64,000 bases of DNA from Candidatus Pullichristensenella stercorigallinarum (GTDB lineage: Bacteria; Bacillota; Clostridia; Christensenellales; Aristaeellaceae), in the NCBI GenBank assembly GCA_018712945.1, contig DVFZ01000033.1, positions 43,795 to 107,794 of the forward strand. The letters run 5' to 3'. Under the pieces are notes generated by a model. It did not search any database. It was not told the DNA's origin and was given only the letters and a program-made list of their open reading frames with translations. The translations under genes and the position numbers were made by a program. Positions within the stretch are counted from its first letter, which is position 1. Each line of letters starts with the position of its first letter. Shown one piece after another: positions 1 to 9,403 of this stretch.

Positions 1-2
1 CG

Positions 3-1748
3 GAGGGGCTTTCCGGGTATTTTGATACCCTCGAAGTCGCTTTTGTCCTCTCGCTTTTGCGTCTGGTGGACAGCGAGCTGCGCGATGTGGAGATGATCGG
101 CGCGCTGCGCTCCTGCATGGCGCAGCTCACACTGGAGGAGCTTTCGCAGATCCGCCTTGCGCACGCGGACATGTCCTTTGCCGGCGCCGCCCGCGCCCGG
201 GCAGAGGAAGGGGAGGACGCGCTTTCCCAAAAGCTGCGCGGCTTTTTCGCGCGGCTGGATTCCTGGCGGCTGCGCGCGGACACGCTGCCCCTGGGCGAGC
301 TGGTGCGCGCCGTATGCGTGGAAAGCGGCTTTTATACATACGCCGGAGCCCTGCCCGGCGGCGCGCAGCGGCAGGCCAATCTGGACGCGCTGGTAACGCG
401 GGCGGAGAATTTCGACGCGGAAATTTCCGGCTCGCTGACGCGCTTTCTGGGCTATGCGGAGCACATGCGCGCGCGCGGCGATGGAGACAGCGCCCATCTG
501 CTCGGCGAGGGCGACGACGTGGTGCGCCTGATGACCATCCACAAGAGCAAGGGCCTGGAATTCCCAGTGGTGTTCGGGGCGCTGACGGCGCGTTCCTTCT
601 GCGGCGCTGCCAGCGGGGAACTGTTCCGCGCCCATCGGGAGCTGGGGTTGGGCATACATTATGTCGATGAAAAGCTTGGCACCCGGCGCGAGCCGCTTTC
701 CTACCTCGCCATCGGCGAGCGCGACCGGCGCGAGGACGCCGCCGAGGAATTGCGCCTGCTGTACGTGCTTTTGACGCGCGCCCAACAGCGGCTGATCCTG
801 GTGGGCAGCCTGCGCAACGCCGCCGCCCGCTTGCCCATTTTCGAGGCTACGGGTGATTTCCCCAGCGCCGCCACGAGCCATTTGCAGCTCGTGCTCGGCG
901 CGCTGGCTGCGGCGCGGCGGGCCGGGGAAGCGCCGGTGGCGAGTGTGACGGTACATGCGCTGGACGAGCTTTCCGGTCCTCCGCCCGTCCCGGAAGCGGA
1001 GATGGGCGCGCAGGCGCTTTTGCGCGAAGCGCTGGGGCAGAAAGCGGAAGAACGGGAGGCGCTGGACGAGGCTATGGCCTGGGTCTACCCGCACATGCTG
1101 GACAGCGAGCGCCCGCTCAAGCTCACGGCTTCCGGGCTTTTGCGCGAGGCGGAAGGCCCGCGCGAGCTGCCTGCGCTGGCCGAGCGGCCGCAGTTTATGC
1201 AGGAGGGCGGCATGACCGGCGCGGAGCGGGGCAACGCCTATCACCGCGCCTTGCAGCTTCTGGAGCTTGCGCCCCTGCGGGGATTGTCCGCAGCGGAACT
1301 GGCCGCTGCCGTGCGCGCCCAGCTGGACGAAATGCGCGCCGCCAACCGCCTGTCCGCCGCAGAGCGGGAGGCCGTGCGGCCGGAACGCCTGGCCCGCTTC
1401 CTGGCCGGAAAAACGGGCGCGAGGCTTCTGCAAAGCGATACGGTGCGCCGTGAGTGGCCCTTCAACGTGCGCATGCGCGTGTCCGAAGCGCTGGACGATC
1501 CCGCACACGAGCGCTACGGCGGCGAAGAAGTGCTCGTACAGGGCACCGTGGACTGCTGCTTTATCGAAAACGGCGGCTGGGTGCTGCTCGATTACAAGAC
1601 GGACGCTGCGCGGGATCGCGAGGCCCTCGTGCGCCACTATACAAAGCAGCTCGCTATTTACGCCCTGGCGCTGGAACGCATCACCGGCCTGCCGGTGCGG
1701 GAAAGGCTTTTGTGCCTACTTTCGCTGGGCGAAGAAATTTCCCTGTGA
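3..1748 (+). CDS. addA: ATP-dependent helicase/nuclease subunit A (AddA), C-terminal part; 5' end truncated by the window edge
   Basis: Frame is open from base 3 (EGLSGYFDTLEVAFVLSLLRLVDSELRD...), UvrD/AddA-like motifs 'DVVRLMTIHKSKGLEFPVVF' and 'EELRLLYVLLTRAQQRLILVG', C-terminal nuclease 'VLLDYKTD'. Confidence 0.93.
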   Translation, partial: EGLSGYFDTLEVAFVLSLLRLVDSELRDVEMIGALRSCMAQLTLEELSQIRLAHADMSFAGAARARAEEGEDALSQKLRGFFARLDSWRLRADTLPLGELVRAVCVESGFYTYAGALPGGAQRQANLDALVTRAENFDAEISGSLTRFLGYAEHMRARGDGDSAHLLGEGDDVVRLMTIHKSKGLEFPVVFGALTARSFCGAASGELFRAHRELGLGIHYVDEKLGTRREPLSYLAIGERDRREDAAEELRLLYVLLTRAQQRLILVGSLRNAAARLPIFEATGDFPSAATSHLQLVLGALAAARRAGEAPVASVTVHALDELSGPPPVPEAEMGAQALLREALGQKAEEREALDEAMAWVYPHMLDSERPLKLTASGLLREAEGPRELPALAERPQFMQEGGMTGAERGNAYHRALQLLELAPLRGLSAAELAAAVRAQLDEMRAANRLSAAEREAVRPERLARFLAGKTGARLLQSDTVRREWPFNVRMRVSEALDDPAHERYGGEEVLVQGTVDCCFIENGGWVLLDYKTDAARDREALVRHYTKQLAIYALALERITGLPVRERLLCLLSLGEEISL

Positions 1749-1759
1749 GGTGAAGGATT

Positions 1760-2161
1760 ATGAAAATACTGATCGTGGACGGACAGGGCGGCGGCATCGG
1801 CCGCCAACTCGCCGAAGCGCTCAAAAGGGCGGGAGAGCAGGATGTCACCTGCGTGGGCACGAACGCCATCGCCACCGCCGCCATGCTCAAGGCCGGGGCG
1901 GCGCACGCGGCAACGGGGGAAAACGCCGTCGTGGTCGCCTGCCGGGAGGCCGATGTTGTCGCCGGACCTTTGGGCATCGTCATTGCCGACGCCCTGATGG
2001 GCGAAGTTACGCCCGCAATGGCCGCCGCCATCGCCCAAAGCCGCGCCCGCAAGGTGCTTATCCCCGTCAACCAATGCGGGAATTTTGTGGTGGGCGTCCC
2101 TGCGGGCGAAACCACGGCCAGCCTGGTAGCAAAGGCCGTTGAGGCGATTCTGCGCCCGTGA
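1760..2161 (+). CDS. DUF3842 family protein
   Basis: MKILIVDGQGGGIGRQLAEALKRAG... matches my memory of DUF3842; RBS 'ggtgaagg' upstream. Confidence 0.8.
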   Translation: MKILIVDGQGGGIGRQLAEALKRAGEQDVTCVGTNAIATAAMLKAGAAHAATGENAVVVACREADVVAGPLGIVIADALMGEVTPAMAAAIAQSRARKVLIPVNQCGNFVVGVPAGETTASLVAKAVEAILRP

Positions 2162-2177
2162 AACTGCAATATTTAAC

Positions 2178-2206
2178 TTGCGGGTTGAAACCCGGAATGC
2201 TATAAT
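2178..2206 (+). promoter_or_regulatory. Putative sigma-A promoter for the ECF S-component leader
   Basis: TTGCGG (2178-2183), 17-bp spacer, TATAAT (2201-2206). Confidence 0.6.
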
Positions 2207-2227
2207 AAATTCGATAACAACGGCAGA

Positions 2228-2268
2228 AGCCGGACACGGTTCCAGAAGGAACTGCGTCCGGCTTTTTT
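2228..2268 (+). terminator. Intrinsic terminator / leader attenuator upstream of the ECF S-component gene
   Basis: agccggacacggttcc-agaa-ggaactgcgtccggct followed by TTTTTT. Confidence 0.8.
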
Positions 2269-2296
2269 GGCGAAAGCCGCCGGAGAGGAGAACGAT

Positions 2297-2827
2297 ATGA
2301 GAAAGAGTATTCGGGAACTTGTCCTTGCCGCCGTGTGTCTGGCGTTGTGCCTTTACCTGCCATTTTTGACGGGGCAGATTCCCCAGTGGGGCAACATGCT
2401 TTCGCCGATGCACATTCCCGTGCTCCTGTGCGGATTGATGTGCGGCTGGCCTTACGCGATGACGGTCGGCCTGATCGCGCCGCCGCTGCGCTACGCGCTG
2501 TTCGGAATGCCGCCCATCATGCCCACTGGCGCGGCGATGATGGTGGAGCTGGCGGTCTACGGCCTGAGCGCGTCCCTTTTGCGCCGGGCGTTGCCCAAGC
2601 GCCCCGCCTATCTGTATGTCTCGTTGATCCTTGCCATGCTGCTGGGCCGGGTGGCTTGGGGCGCGGCGCGCCTGGCGCTGGCGGGGCTGAGCAACGGTGT
2701 GTTTACCTTTGCCGAATTCCTGGCCGGGGCGTTCACTACGGCGGTTCCGGGCATCATTTGCCACATCCTCATTATCCCGCCGGTCGTTATGGCGTTGGAA
2801 AAGGTGCGGGGCCGCGCAATGGCGTAG
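2297..2827 (+). CDS. ECF transporter S component
   Basis: Multi-TM protein MRKSIRELVLAAVCLALCLYLPFLTGQIPQWGNMLSPMHIPVLLCGLMCGWPYAMTVGL...; S-component-like fold; RBS gagaggag. Confidence 0.78.
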   Translation: MRKSIRELVLAAVCLALCLYLPFLTGQIPQWGNMLSPMHIPVLLCGLMCGWPYAMTVGLIAPPLRYALFGMPPIMPTGAAMMVELAVYGLSASLLRRALPKRPAYLYVSLILAMLLGRVAWGAARLALAGLSNGVFTFAEFLAGAFTTAVPGIICHILIIPPVVMALEKVRGRAMA

Positions 2828-2947
2828 AAGGAACGCAATTTGGCAGCGGCGGTGGCGACGCTTTTTCCACCGCCCGCCGTTGCCAAAATTCTGGGCAATC
2901 TCCAGCGCGCTTTTGCTTTTTATAGCTGCCGCTGCCCGAAAAAAACC

Positions 2948-2976
2948 TTGCGCCGGAAGCGATTTCGTGTTATGAT
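2948..2976 (+). promoter_or_regulatory. Putative sigma-A promoter
   Basis: TTGCGC, 17-bp spacer, TATGAT, upstream of the ORF at 3011. Confidence 0.5.
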
Positions 2977-3010
2977 ACAGGCGATGCTATTTTGAACGGA
3001 GGAATCGCAG

Positions 3011-3673
3011 TTGTCTGACACGATTGACCGCGAAAAGCTGGAAGATACGAACAACGAGTACAAAGACACCGCCCCGGAAGAATCCGAAGCCGCGGCGGCG
3101 GAGATGCCTGCTGATCCGCTTGAACCGGCGAAGCAGGAGGGGGTGGAGGAATCTGCGGCAGAAGAGCCGGAAACCGCGGAGCAGTTTCCCAGGATCGCCC
3201 CGGAGGATTTGCCTTCGCAGACAATTAAGGATATCCCCTACGTGGAGGATGACCTGCCTACGCTGGAGGACGACGCGCCTTTGGACAAAGGTAAGCTGTA
3301 TAATTATGTCTCCAGGATGGACGACAAGCAGTTCCGCCGCGCGCAGATCATTTTTGGCGTCGTGCTTGGCGCGTTGGCGGCTATTTGCATAATTGTTCCC
3401 TTCCCGGGGGAGGACGCCGCCAGCGCCAGCATGTGGAACTTTGTCATCGCCTTGCTTATTGTAACCTGGCTGCCGCGCTATATAGAACGCAAGATCGAAC
3501 AGCGCTTGCCGGTTGCTCAGAAATGGATGTTGATCGTATTTGCCGTTGGCATGGTCGCTTCCATCGGCATTGGGGCCCTGCAGGGCAATTTCTCGCAGAC
3601 GGTTTCGGCGTCTCCCAGCCCGTCGCCTGAGGTAAGCGCAACCCCGGCGCCGTCCGTAACCCCGGCGCCATAG
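3011..3673 (+). CDS. Hypothetical membrane protein with acidic N-terminus
   Basis: TTG start with RBS cggagga about 8 nt upstream; acidic N-terminal region followed by three hydrophobic segments and a P/S/T-rich tail. Confidence 0.7.
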   Translation: MSDTIDREKLEDTNNEYKDTAPEESEAAAAEMPADPLEPAKQEGVEESAAEEPETAEQFPRIAPEDLPSQTIKDIPYVEDDLPTLEDDAPLDKGKLYNYVSRMDDKQFRRAQIIFGVVLGALAAICIIVPFPGEDAASASMWNFVIALLIVTWLPRYIERKIEQRLPVAQKWMLIVFAVGMVASIGIGALQGNFSQTVSASPSPSPEVSATPAPSVTPAP

Positions 3674-3682
3674 CAGCAAAGC

Positions 3683-3711
3683 AAAACCGGGCTGCAAGGC
3701 CCGGTTTTTTT
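3683..3711 (+). terminator. Intrinsic terminator
   Basis: aaccgggc-tgcaag-gcccggttttttt directly after the 3011-3673 ORF. Confidence 0.85.
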
Positions 3712-3854
3712 GTGCGCGCGCAACATGGCCCTTGCCGTACTTTTGACACAGCTCTATTGCGAACCGCTGAAGTGTTTTACAGAATTCTGAATATACGGAT
3801 ACAAAAAGCACTGTTTTGTCATTTCTCACGGCTTGTTCATGTATAATACTGCAT

Positions 3855-5189
3855 ATGAAACACAGCAACGATCAATTTGACAAGAATATGTCGGGCAGGG
3901 CGGCTCGCGCGGCGCGCCGCCGCGCCGAACAGCGAGGTATGCGTCTGACGGCCGCGCTGTGCGCCGTGCTTAGCGTGGCGCTCGTCTGTATGCTAGCCGT
4001 GCTTTTCAACGGCGGGGGGAATAGCCCTGCCCCGGACAACACGGCCATACAGGCCGCCGCGACGCCTGTGGAAACGGCTTCCGTTTCCGCCGCTACCGCC
4101 GCGGTGACACAAGAAGCGTCTACCGCCGCCCCAACGCCGTTGCCTACGCCGCTGGATGGCGGCTTGGTTGCGCCCACACAGAGTGTGGAACCGGCCGATG
4201 CGGGGCGGCAGACGGGCGGCGAGGTGCCCGTTCTGGAAACCGAGGAGGAACTCACCCGCACGACAATCCTGATTTCCGCGGCGGGGGATTGTACGCTCGG
4301 CGGCGACGTCAATTCCAGCAGCGGCGGGCGCTTTTCGCAGTATGCGGATGAATATGGTCTGGATTACTTCTTTGAAAACGTGCGCGATATCTTTGCCGCG
4401 GACGATTTTACCGTCGTCAACCTCGAAGGGCCGCTGACCACGCAAACCTCCAAACGCTCCGGACGGCAGTTCAACTTCCGCGGCGACCCGGAATATGTAA
4501 AAATCCTTTCCGGCTCGAGCGTGGAGGTGTGCTCGCTGGCCAATAACCACGCCCTTGATTTCAAGAACGCCGGTCTGAGCGATACCGCCGCCAATCTGGA
4601 AAGTGTAGGCGTGGGCGCGGCAGGCTACGATAACGCCTGGTATGGCGAAAAGGATGGCGTGCGCGTCTGTTTTTTGAGCTTTACCGAGTGGGATTATAGC
4701 GCCGACGCCATTGCCGAGCGCGTTCGCCAGGAAAAGGAAAACAGCGATTTGGTCATCGTCTCCGTGCACTGGGGCGAGGAACTGCGCAACCGCGCTACTT
4801 CCACGCAGGAGCGCTATGGCCACGCCATTATCGACGCGGGCGCGGATTTGGTGCTCGGCCATCATCCGCACGTCCTGGGCGGCATCGAGCAGTATAAGGG
4901 CAAATACATCGTTTACAGCCTCGCCAATTTCTGCTTTGGCGGCAATTCCAATCCCAACGACAAGGATACGATGATCTTCCAACAGACCTTCGTTGTCGAT
5001 GGCGCGGGCAATGTTTCCGATGGCGGCATCAACATCATTCCCTGCTCCATCAGTTCAGTTTCCTCCACCAACAACTATCAGCCCACGCCCCTGACCGGCG
5101 ATGCGGCCGCGGCGGTCATCGACAAGGTTTCCTCCTATTCGACGGTTGAAGAAATTCTCTGGATGGACAGTTATACCGGCAGGCGCTGA
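3855..5189 (+). CDS. CapA family protein (poly-gamma-glutamate synthesis-type metallophosphatase)
   Basis: N-terminal TM then 'ILISAAGDCTLGGD', 'VNLEGPLT', 'SLANNHALDF', 'VSVHWGEE', 'LVLGHHPHVLGGIE' signatures of CapA. Confidence 0.9.
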   Translation: MKHSNDQFDKNMSGRAARAARRRAEQRGMRLTAALCAVLSVALVCMLAVLFNGGGNSPAPDNTAIQAAATPVETASVSAATAAVTQEASTAAPTPLPTPLDGGLVAPTQSVEPADAGRQTGGEVPVLETEEELTRTTILISAAGDCTLGGDVNSSSGGRFSQYADEYGLDYFFENVRDIFAADDFTVVNLEGPLTTQTSKRSGRQFNFRGDPEYVKILSGSSVEVCSLANNHALDFKNAGLSDTAANLESVGVGAAGYDNAWYGEKDGVRVCFLSFTEWDYSADAIAERVRQEKENSDLVIVSVHWGEELRNRATSTQERYGHAIIDAGADLVLGHHPHVLGGIEQYKGKYIVYSLANFCFGGNSNPNDKDTMIFQQTFVVDGAGNVSDGGINIIPCSISSVSSTNNYQPTPLTGDAAAAVIDKVSSYSTVEEILWMDSYTGRR

Positions 5190-5899
5190 GCGCGTGCGCC
5201 CATCCGCCGCCTGAGCAGGACGGCGCACAGCCCCGCGGCGATGCTCAGGATGCCCAGAAGCGGCAAAAGGCCTGTTCCGTCGCCTGTCAGCAGCGCATAT
5301 CCCCATGTGGCGGGAAAGAGCTTTCCCAGGGCGCGCAGCGCGTCCGGCAACAATGCGGTGGGAAACATGATGCCTGAAAGCAGGACCGAAGGCAAAAATG
5401 CCAGGATCGAAAACACAGACGACCGCGCCGGGTCTCTGGCAGCCAGCCCCAGCGCGCTGGAAAGGGCGAGCGAGGCCGCGAGGAATACGGCCAGCGCTCC
5501 AAAATGCCGCCAGAGATTGGCGGGAAGCGCCGCGTTAAAGATTGCGGGCGCGGCAACATAAAGAACCGCGCTCATGATGAGCAGATGGATAAAGGCGGAG
5601 AGATTGCACAAAACCAGCCCCAACCAGGAAGGCACGCCGTTTACCCGGTAGACCTTACATATATCGCCCCCATAAATTTCCACCAGCGTGGGCGGCAGGC
5701 CGATGAGCGCTCCCATTGTCGCCCCAAAGATGGTCATGGACTGTACGAGCGTCTGCCGGGCGTCCGGCAGGATGGATGTAAACACGCCGCCCATGACCGC
5801 GAAAAACGCCAGTGGCACGATGTAGCAGGCGATGAGCAGCGTCCGGCTGCGCAAATCCAGTTTCCATTGCAGAAACACGCCGTATAAAAAGGCCTTCAT
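5171..5899 (-). CDS. ABC transporter permease (ABC-2 type)
   Basis: MKAFLYGVFLQWKLDLRSRTLLIACYIVPLAFFAVMGG..., six-TM pattern; start overlaps the end of the ATPase gene. Confidence 0.85.
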   Translation of the reverse strand: MKAFLYGVFLQWKLDLRSRTLLIACYIVPLAFFAVMGGVFTSILPDARQTLVQSMTIFGATMGALIGLPPTLVEIYGGDICKVYRVNGVPSWLGLVLCNLSAFIHLLIMSAVLYVAAPAIFNAALPANLWRHFGALAVFLAASLALSSALGLAARDPARSSVFSILAFLPSVLLSGIMFPTALLPDALRALGKLFPATWGYALLTGDGTGLLPLLGILSIAAGLCAVLLRRRMGARAQRLPV

Positions 5900-6711
5900 A
5901 TGTTTTCCCCTCTCACGGTTTGCAAAAAGTGTTCTTCCAGCGAGCCACGGCCGACATGGATATCGACAATCGCTTCGCCCGCGTTGCGGCAGCGTTCCAG
6001 CAACGCGGGCAGTGCTTTTTCGATGTCGTCCGTGGCGATTTCCATGCTCCCGCGCGCGGTCTTGACGGAGATATTGTAGCGCTTTCCCAGCCTTGTTGAT
6101 AACTCCGCCACCGTGCCGAGAAAGGCGACGCTTCCCGCGCGCAAAATGGCGATGCGGTCGCACAAGCTTTCGACCTCGGCCATGTCGTGGCTGGCCAGCA
6201 CGATGGTTTTGCCGCGCGCGCGAAAATCGCGGATCAGCGCGTGCAGCGCGGCGCGGCCTTCTACATCCAGGCCTGCCGTCGGTTCGTCCAGAAAGAGGAT
6301 TTCCGGGCCGCCGAGCAGGGCCAAGGCCAGATGTAGCCGCCGCTTTTGTCCGGTGGACAACGCGCGGTACTGCTTGCGGGCGATTTCATCTATGCCAAGC
6401 GCCCTGAGCATTTCTTCATCCACCGAGGCCTTTTTCCAGCCCGAAAACAACCTGACCGCTTCCATTGCCCGGATGTGCTCCGGCAGGCAGGCGGATTGGA
6501 GCTGTACGCCTGCTTTCGCACGGACGGATATGCTGCCGCCGTCGCAAGGCCGCAGACCCTCCACACACTCCAAGGTCGTGGTCTTGCCCGCGCCGTTCGC
6601 GCCCAGCAGGGCGAAAATTTCACCCCGTTGCACGGAAAAACTGACGTCTTTGAGCACTGCTTGCTTGCCGTAGCGCTTTTGCAGGCGTTCAACCTGGATA
6701 ACCCCGCTCAT
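5896..6711 (-). CDS. ABC transporter ATP-binding protein
   Basis: Walker A 'GANGAGKTTT', signature 'LSTGQKRRLHLALALLG', Walker B 'ILFLDEPTAGLD'. Confidence 0.95.
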   Translation of the reverse strand: MSGVIQVERLQKRYGKQAVLKDVSFSVQRGEIFALLGANGAGKTTTLECVEGLRPCDGGSISVRAKAGVQLQSACLPEHIRAMEAVRLFSGWKKASVDEEMLRALGIDEIARKQYRALSTGQKRRLHLALALLGGPEILFLDEPTAGLDVEGRAALHALIRDFRARGKTIVLASHDMAEVESLCDRIAILRAGSVAFLGTVAELSTRLGKRYNISVKTARGSMEIATDDIEKALPALLERCRNAGEAIVDIHVGRGSLEEHFLQTVRGENI

Positions 6712-7508
6712 GTATCTTCCTCCAGAAAAGGGTTGATTCCCTGTTTGGCGAACCAGGCCTCCAGCGCCGGGCCGATAAAGGCGTTGGCCTGCGCCTGCCT
6801 TTCCCGCCAGGCGGAGTCCGCGCTTTCAAATTGACCGAGCTTGACAAGACGGGGGAGCATGGCCACGTTGCCTCCGGTAAATTCGTCAATCATTTTCCAG
6901 TATTCCTCCGCGAACGCCCGCCCCTGTTCACTCCCGGGAGCGACGCCCGTCGCCTGAAGGCGGATGGCTTCGTCCGTCAGGCGGGTAAAGGTTTCCATGA
7001 AAGCGGCGCCGCTGTTTTTGTCAAAGCGGAGGCGGATATGATCGAGCGTTTCCTCGTCAAAATACTTTATCAGCCAGTAAAAATCGTTGTTCATCTGCAA
7101 ATTGACGATGATATCGGCGTATTTTTTGAAATCGACCGTCTGCATTTGCATGACTTCGCCGCGCAGGGCTTCGATTTGCCGCAGCGATTCCGTCATGCGC
7201 GCGATTTGGGCGCGCAAGGCCCCGGCCTGCCCCGCCAGGACGCCCGCGACCGCGCCGGGGTCGTCCAGAGGAATCAGCCGGTTTTGTATATCGCTCAGCG
7301 AAAAGCCAAGCTGTTTCAGCGACAGAATCTGGTGGAGCTTGATGATGTCTTTGTCTGTGTACAGCCTGCGTCCGCCCTCGCTTACGGCCGAGGGGGAAAG
7401 CAGGCCTACGCGGTCGTAGTGCTGCAATGTCCGCACAGTGACGCCCATTTTCCGGGCCACCGCGCCGGTTCCCATATAACCGGGCGGCGCCGCTTTTTGT
7501 CTTCTCAT
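6708..7508 (-). CDS. MerR family transcriptional regulator with TipAS-like C-terminal domain
   Basis: N-terminal 'YMGTGAVARKMGVTVRTLQHYDRVGLLSPS...GRRLYTDKDIIKLHQILSLKQLGFSL' plus TipAS-like C-terminus. Confidence 0.88.
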   Translation of the reverse strand: MRRQKAAPPGYMGTGAVARKMGVTVRTLQHYDRVGLLSPSAVSEGGRRLYTDKDIIKLHQILSLKQLGFSLSDIQNRLIPLDDPGAVAGVLAGQAGALRAQIARMTESLRQIEALRGEVMQMQTVDFKKYADIIVNLQMNNDFYWLIKYFDEETLDHIRLRFDKNSGAAFMETFTRLTDEAIRLQATGVAPGSEQGRAFAEEYWKMIDEFTGGNVAMLPRLVKLGQFESADSAWRERQAQANAFIGPALEAWFAKQGINPFLEEDT

Positions 7509-7532
7509 GCGCGCATCTCCTTTCCTACAGAC

Positions 7533-7563
7533 AGTATAAAGCATGACGTTGCGTCACAAGCAA
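7533..7563 (-). promoter_or_regulatory. MerR-type autoregulated promoter with internal dyad operator
   Basis: On minus strand: TTGCTT (7563-7558), 19-bp spacer, TATACT (7538-7533); spacer contains the perfect dyad TGACG-TTG-CGTCA (7544-7556). Confidence 0.7.
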
Positions 7564-7583
7564 GCGTCATAAAAAATTTTACC

Positions 7584-7617
7584 CATTCCGGTGAAATAAG
7601 CATATTTTACCGGAATG
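7584..7617. repeat. Inverted repeat in the merR-glnS divergent intergenic region
   Basis: CATTCCGGTGAAAT-aagcat-ATTTTACCGGAATG; 14-bp arms, one G/T mismatch. Confidence 0.7.
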
Positions 7618-7694
7618 CAGCTGTTACTTTGTCCGCAACCGTGGTATAATGAACGTATAGTTTTTTCAAACAGGTACGCAAGGAGGTCGTGGGT

Positions 7695-9401
7695 ATGTCT
7701 GCTGAGGAGCGGCACGCCGCCAATTTTATCGAGGAATTTATCGACGAGGACCTCGCAAACGGGCGCTACGATCACGTTCGCACGCGCTTTCCGCCCGAGC
7801 CAAACGGCTTTTTGCATATCGGCCACGCCAAGGCCCTGTGCATTGATTTTGGCATTGCTGAAAAATATGGCGGCAAGTGCAACCTGCGCTTTGACGACAC
7901 CAACCCCACCAAGGAGGACGCGGTGTTTGTCGAAAACATCCAGAAGGACATCGAGTGGCTCGGCTTCCATTGGGACGAGCTGCACTTTGCCTCGGACTTT
8001 TTCGAGAAGCTCTACGAGATTGCCTGCGGCCTGATCCGCAAGGGCGTGGCCTATGTGGACGACCAGACCAGCGAGGAAATGCGCCAGAATCGCGGCACGC
8101 TCACCAAGCCCGGCGTCAATAGCCCCTACCGCGACCGCAGCGTCGAGGAAAACCTCGATCTGTTCGCCCGTATGCGTGCCGGGGAATTTCCGGATGGTTC
8201 GCGCGTTCTGCGCGCCAAGATCGACATGGCCTCCCCGAACGTGCTCATGCGCGATCCCACGCTCTACCGCATTCTGCGCTGCCATCACCACCGCACGGGC
8301 GACGCTTGGTGCATTTACCCGATGTATGATTTCCAGCACCCGTTGCAGGACGCCATCGAGGGCATCACGCACTCCCTGTGCTCTTTGGAATATGAGATTC
8401 ACCGCCCGCTGTACGACTGGGGGGTGCGCGAGGCTGGGTTTGCGCATCCGCCCCGCCAGATCGAGTTTGCCCGCCTGAACCTCACCCGCACGGTGATGTC
8501 CAAGCGCCATTTGCGCCGCTTTGTGGAAGAAGGCGTGGTGGCGGGCTGGGACGACCCGCGCATGCCCACGCTGGCGGCCATGCGCCGTCGCGGCTATACC
8601 GCTGCGGCCGTCAAGGATTTCCTCGGCCGCGTCGGCGTCGCTAAAGCCGATTCTACCGTTGATTTGGCGCTTTTGGAGCATTGCGTGCGCGAAAATCTCG
8701 GCGATACCGCCCCGCGCGCCATGGCTGTGCTGCGCCCGCTGAAGGTGACGCTCTCCAACTGGCCGGAGGGCTTTGTGGACGAAATTACCATGGAAAACCA
8801 TCCGGATCACCCGGAGATGGGCGAGCGCACGCTGCATATGGGCAATGTGATCTACATCGACCGCGAGGATTTCATGGAGGAGCCGCCCAAGAAGTTCTTC
8901 CGCCTCGCCCCGGGCCGCGAAGTGCGCCTCAAGGGGGCCTATATCATCCGCTGTGAGGAAGTCATCCACGATGCAAACGGCGAGGTCAGCGAACTTGTCT
9001 GCTCTGTGGATATGGACAGCCGCTCCGGCAGCGAGGGCGCGAACCGCAAGGTCAAGGGTACCTTGCACTGGCTGAGCGCGCAGGACGCCTTGCCCTGCGA
9101 AGTGCGCCTCTACGAGCCGATTCTGCTCGAAGATGTGGCTGAGCCGGAAGAGACGGCCGAGGAAGACGGCGAGGAGGCTGAGGCTTCCTCCGGCGACTTC
9201 ATGGAGCGCGTCAACCCCAACAGCCTGACGGTGCTGCGCGGCCTTTGCGAGCCGTGCGTCGCCGGCGCGGATGTGGGCGCGGTATTCCAGTTTTTGCGCA
9301 CGGGCTACTTCTGCAAGGATCCCGATTCCACGGCGGAACTGCCCGTTTATAACCGCACCGTTTCCCTCAAGGACAGCTGGGCCAAGGCAAAGGAGAAGTA
9401 G
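7695..9401 (+). CDS. glnS: Glutaminyl-tRNA synthetase
   Basis: Class I motif 'RFPPEPNGFLHIGHAKA', 'NLRFDDTNPTKED', 'VMSKRHLRRFVEEG' (KMSKS-equivalent); RBS aaggagg. Confidence 0.96.
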   Translation: MSAEERHAANFIEEFIDEDLANGRYDHVRTRFPPEPNGFLHIGHAKALCIDFGIAEKYGGKCNLRFDDTNPTKEDAVFVENIQKDIEWLGFHWDELHFASDFFEKLYEIACGLIRKGVAYVDDQTSEEMRQNRGTLTKPGVNSPYRDRSVEENLDLFARMRAGEFPDGSRVLRAKIDMASPNVLMRDPTLYRILRCHHHRTGDAWCIYPMYDFQHPLQDAIEGITHSLCSLEYEIHRPLYDWGVREAGFAHPPRQIEFARLNLTRTVMSKRHLRRFVEEGVVAGWDDPRMPTLAAMRRRGYTAAAVKDFLGRVGVAKADSTVDLALLEHCVRENLGDTAPRAMAVLRPLKVTLSNWPEGFVDEITMENHPDHPEMGERTLHMGNVIYIDREDFMEEPPKKFFRLAPGREVRLKGAYIIRCEEVIHDANGEVSELVCSVDMDSRSGSEGANRKVKGTLHWLSAQDALPCEVRLYEPILLEDVAEPEETAEEDGEEAEASSGDFMERVNPNSLTVLRGLCEPCVAGADVGAVFQFLRTGYFCKDPDSTAELPVYNRTVSLKDSWAKAKEK

Positions 9402-9403
9402 AC

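Noticed and set aside
7554-9068. 504-aa minus-strand ORF opposite glnS
   Set aside because: Antisense shadow ORF; composition typical of the complement of a GC-rich gene.
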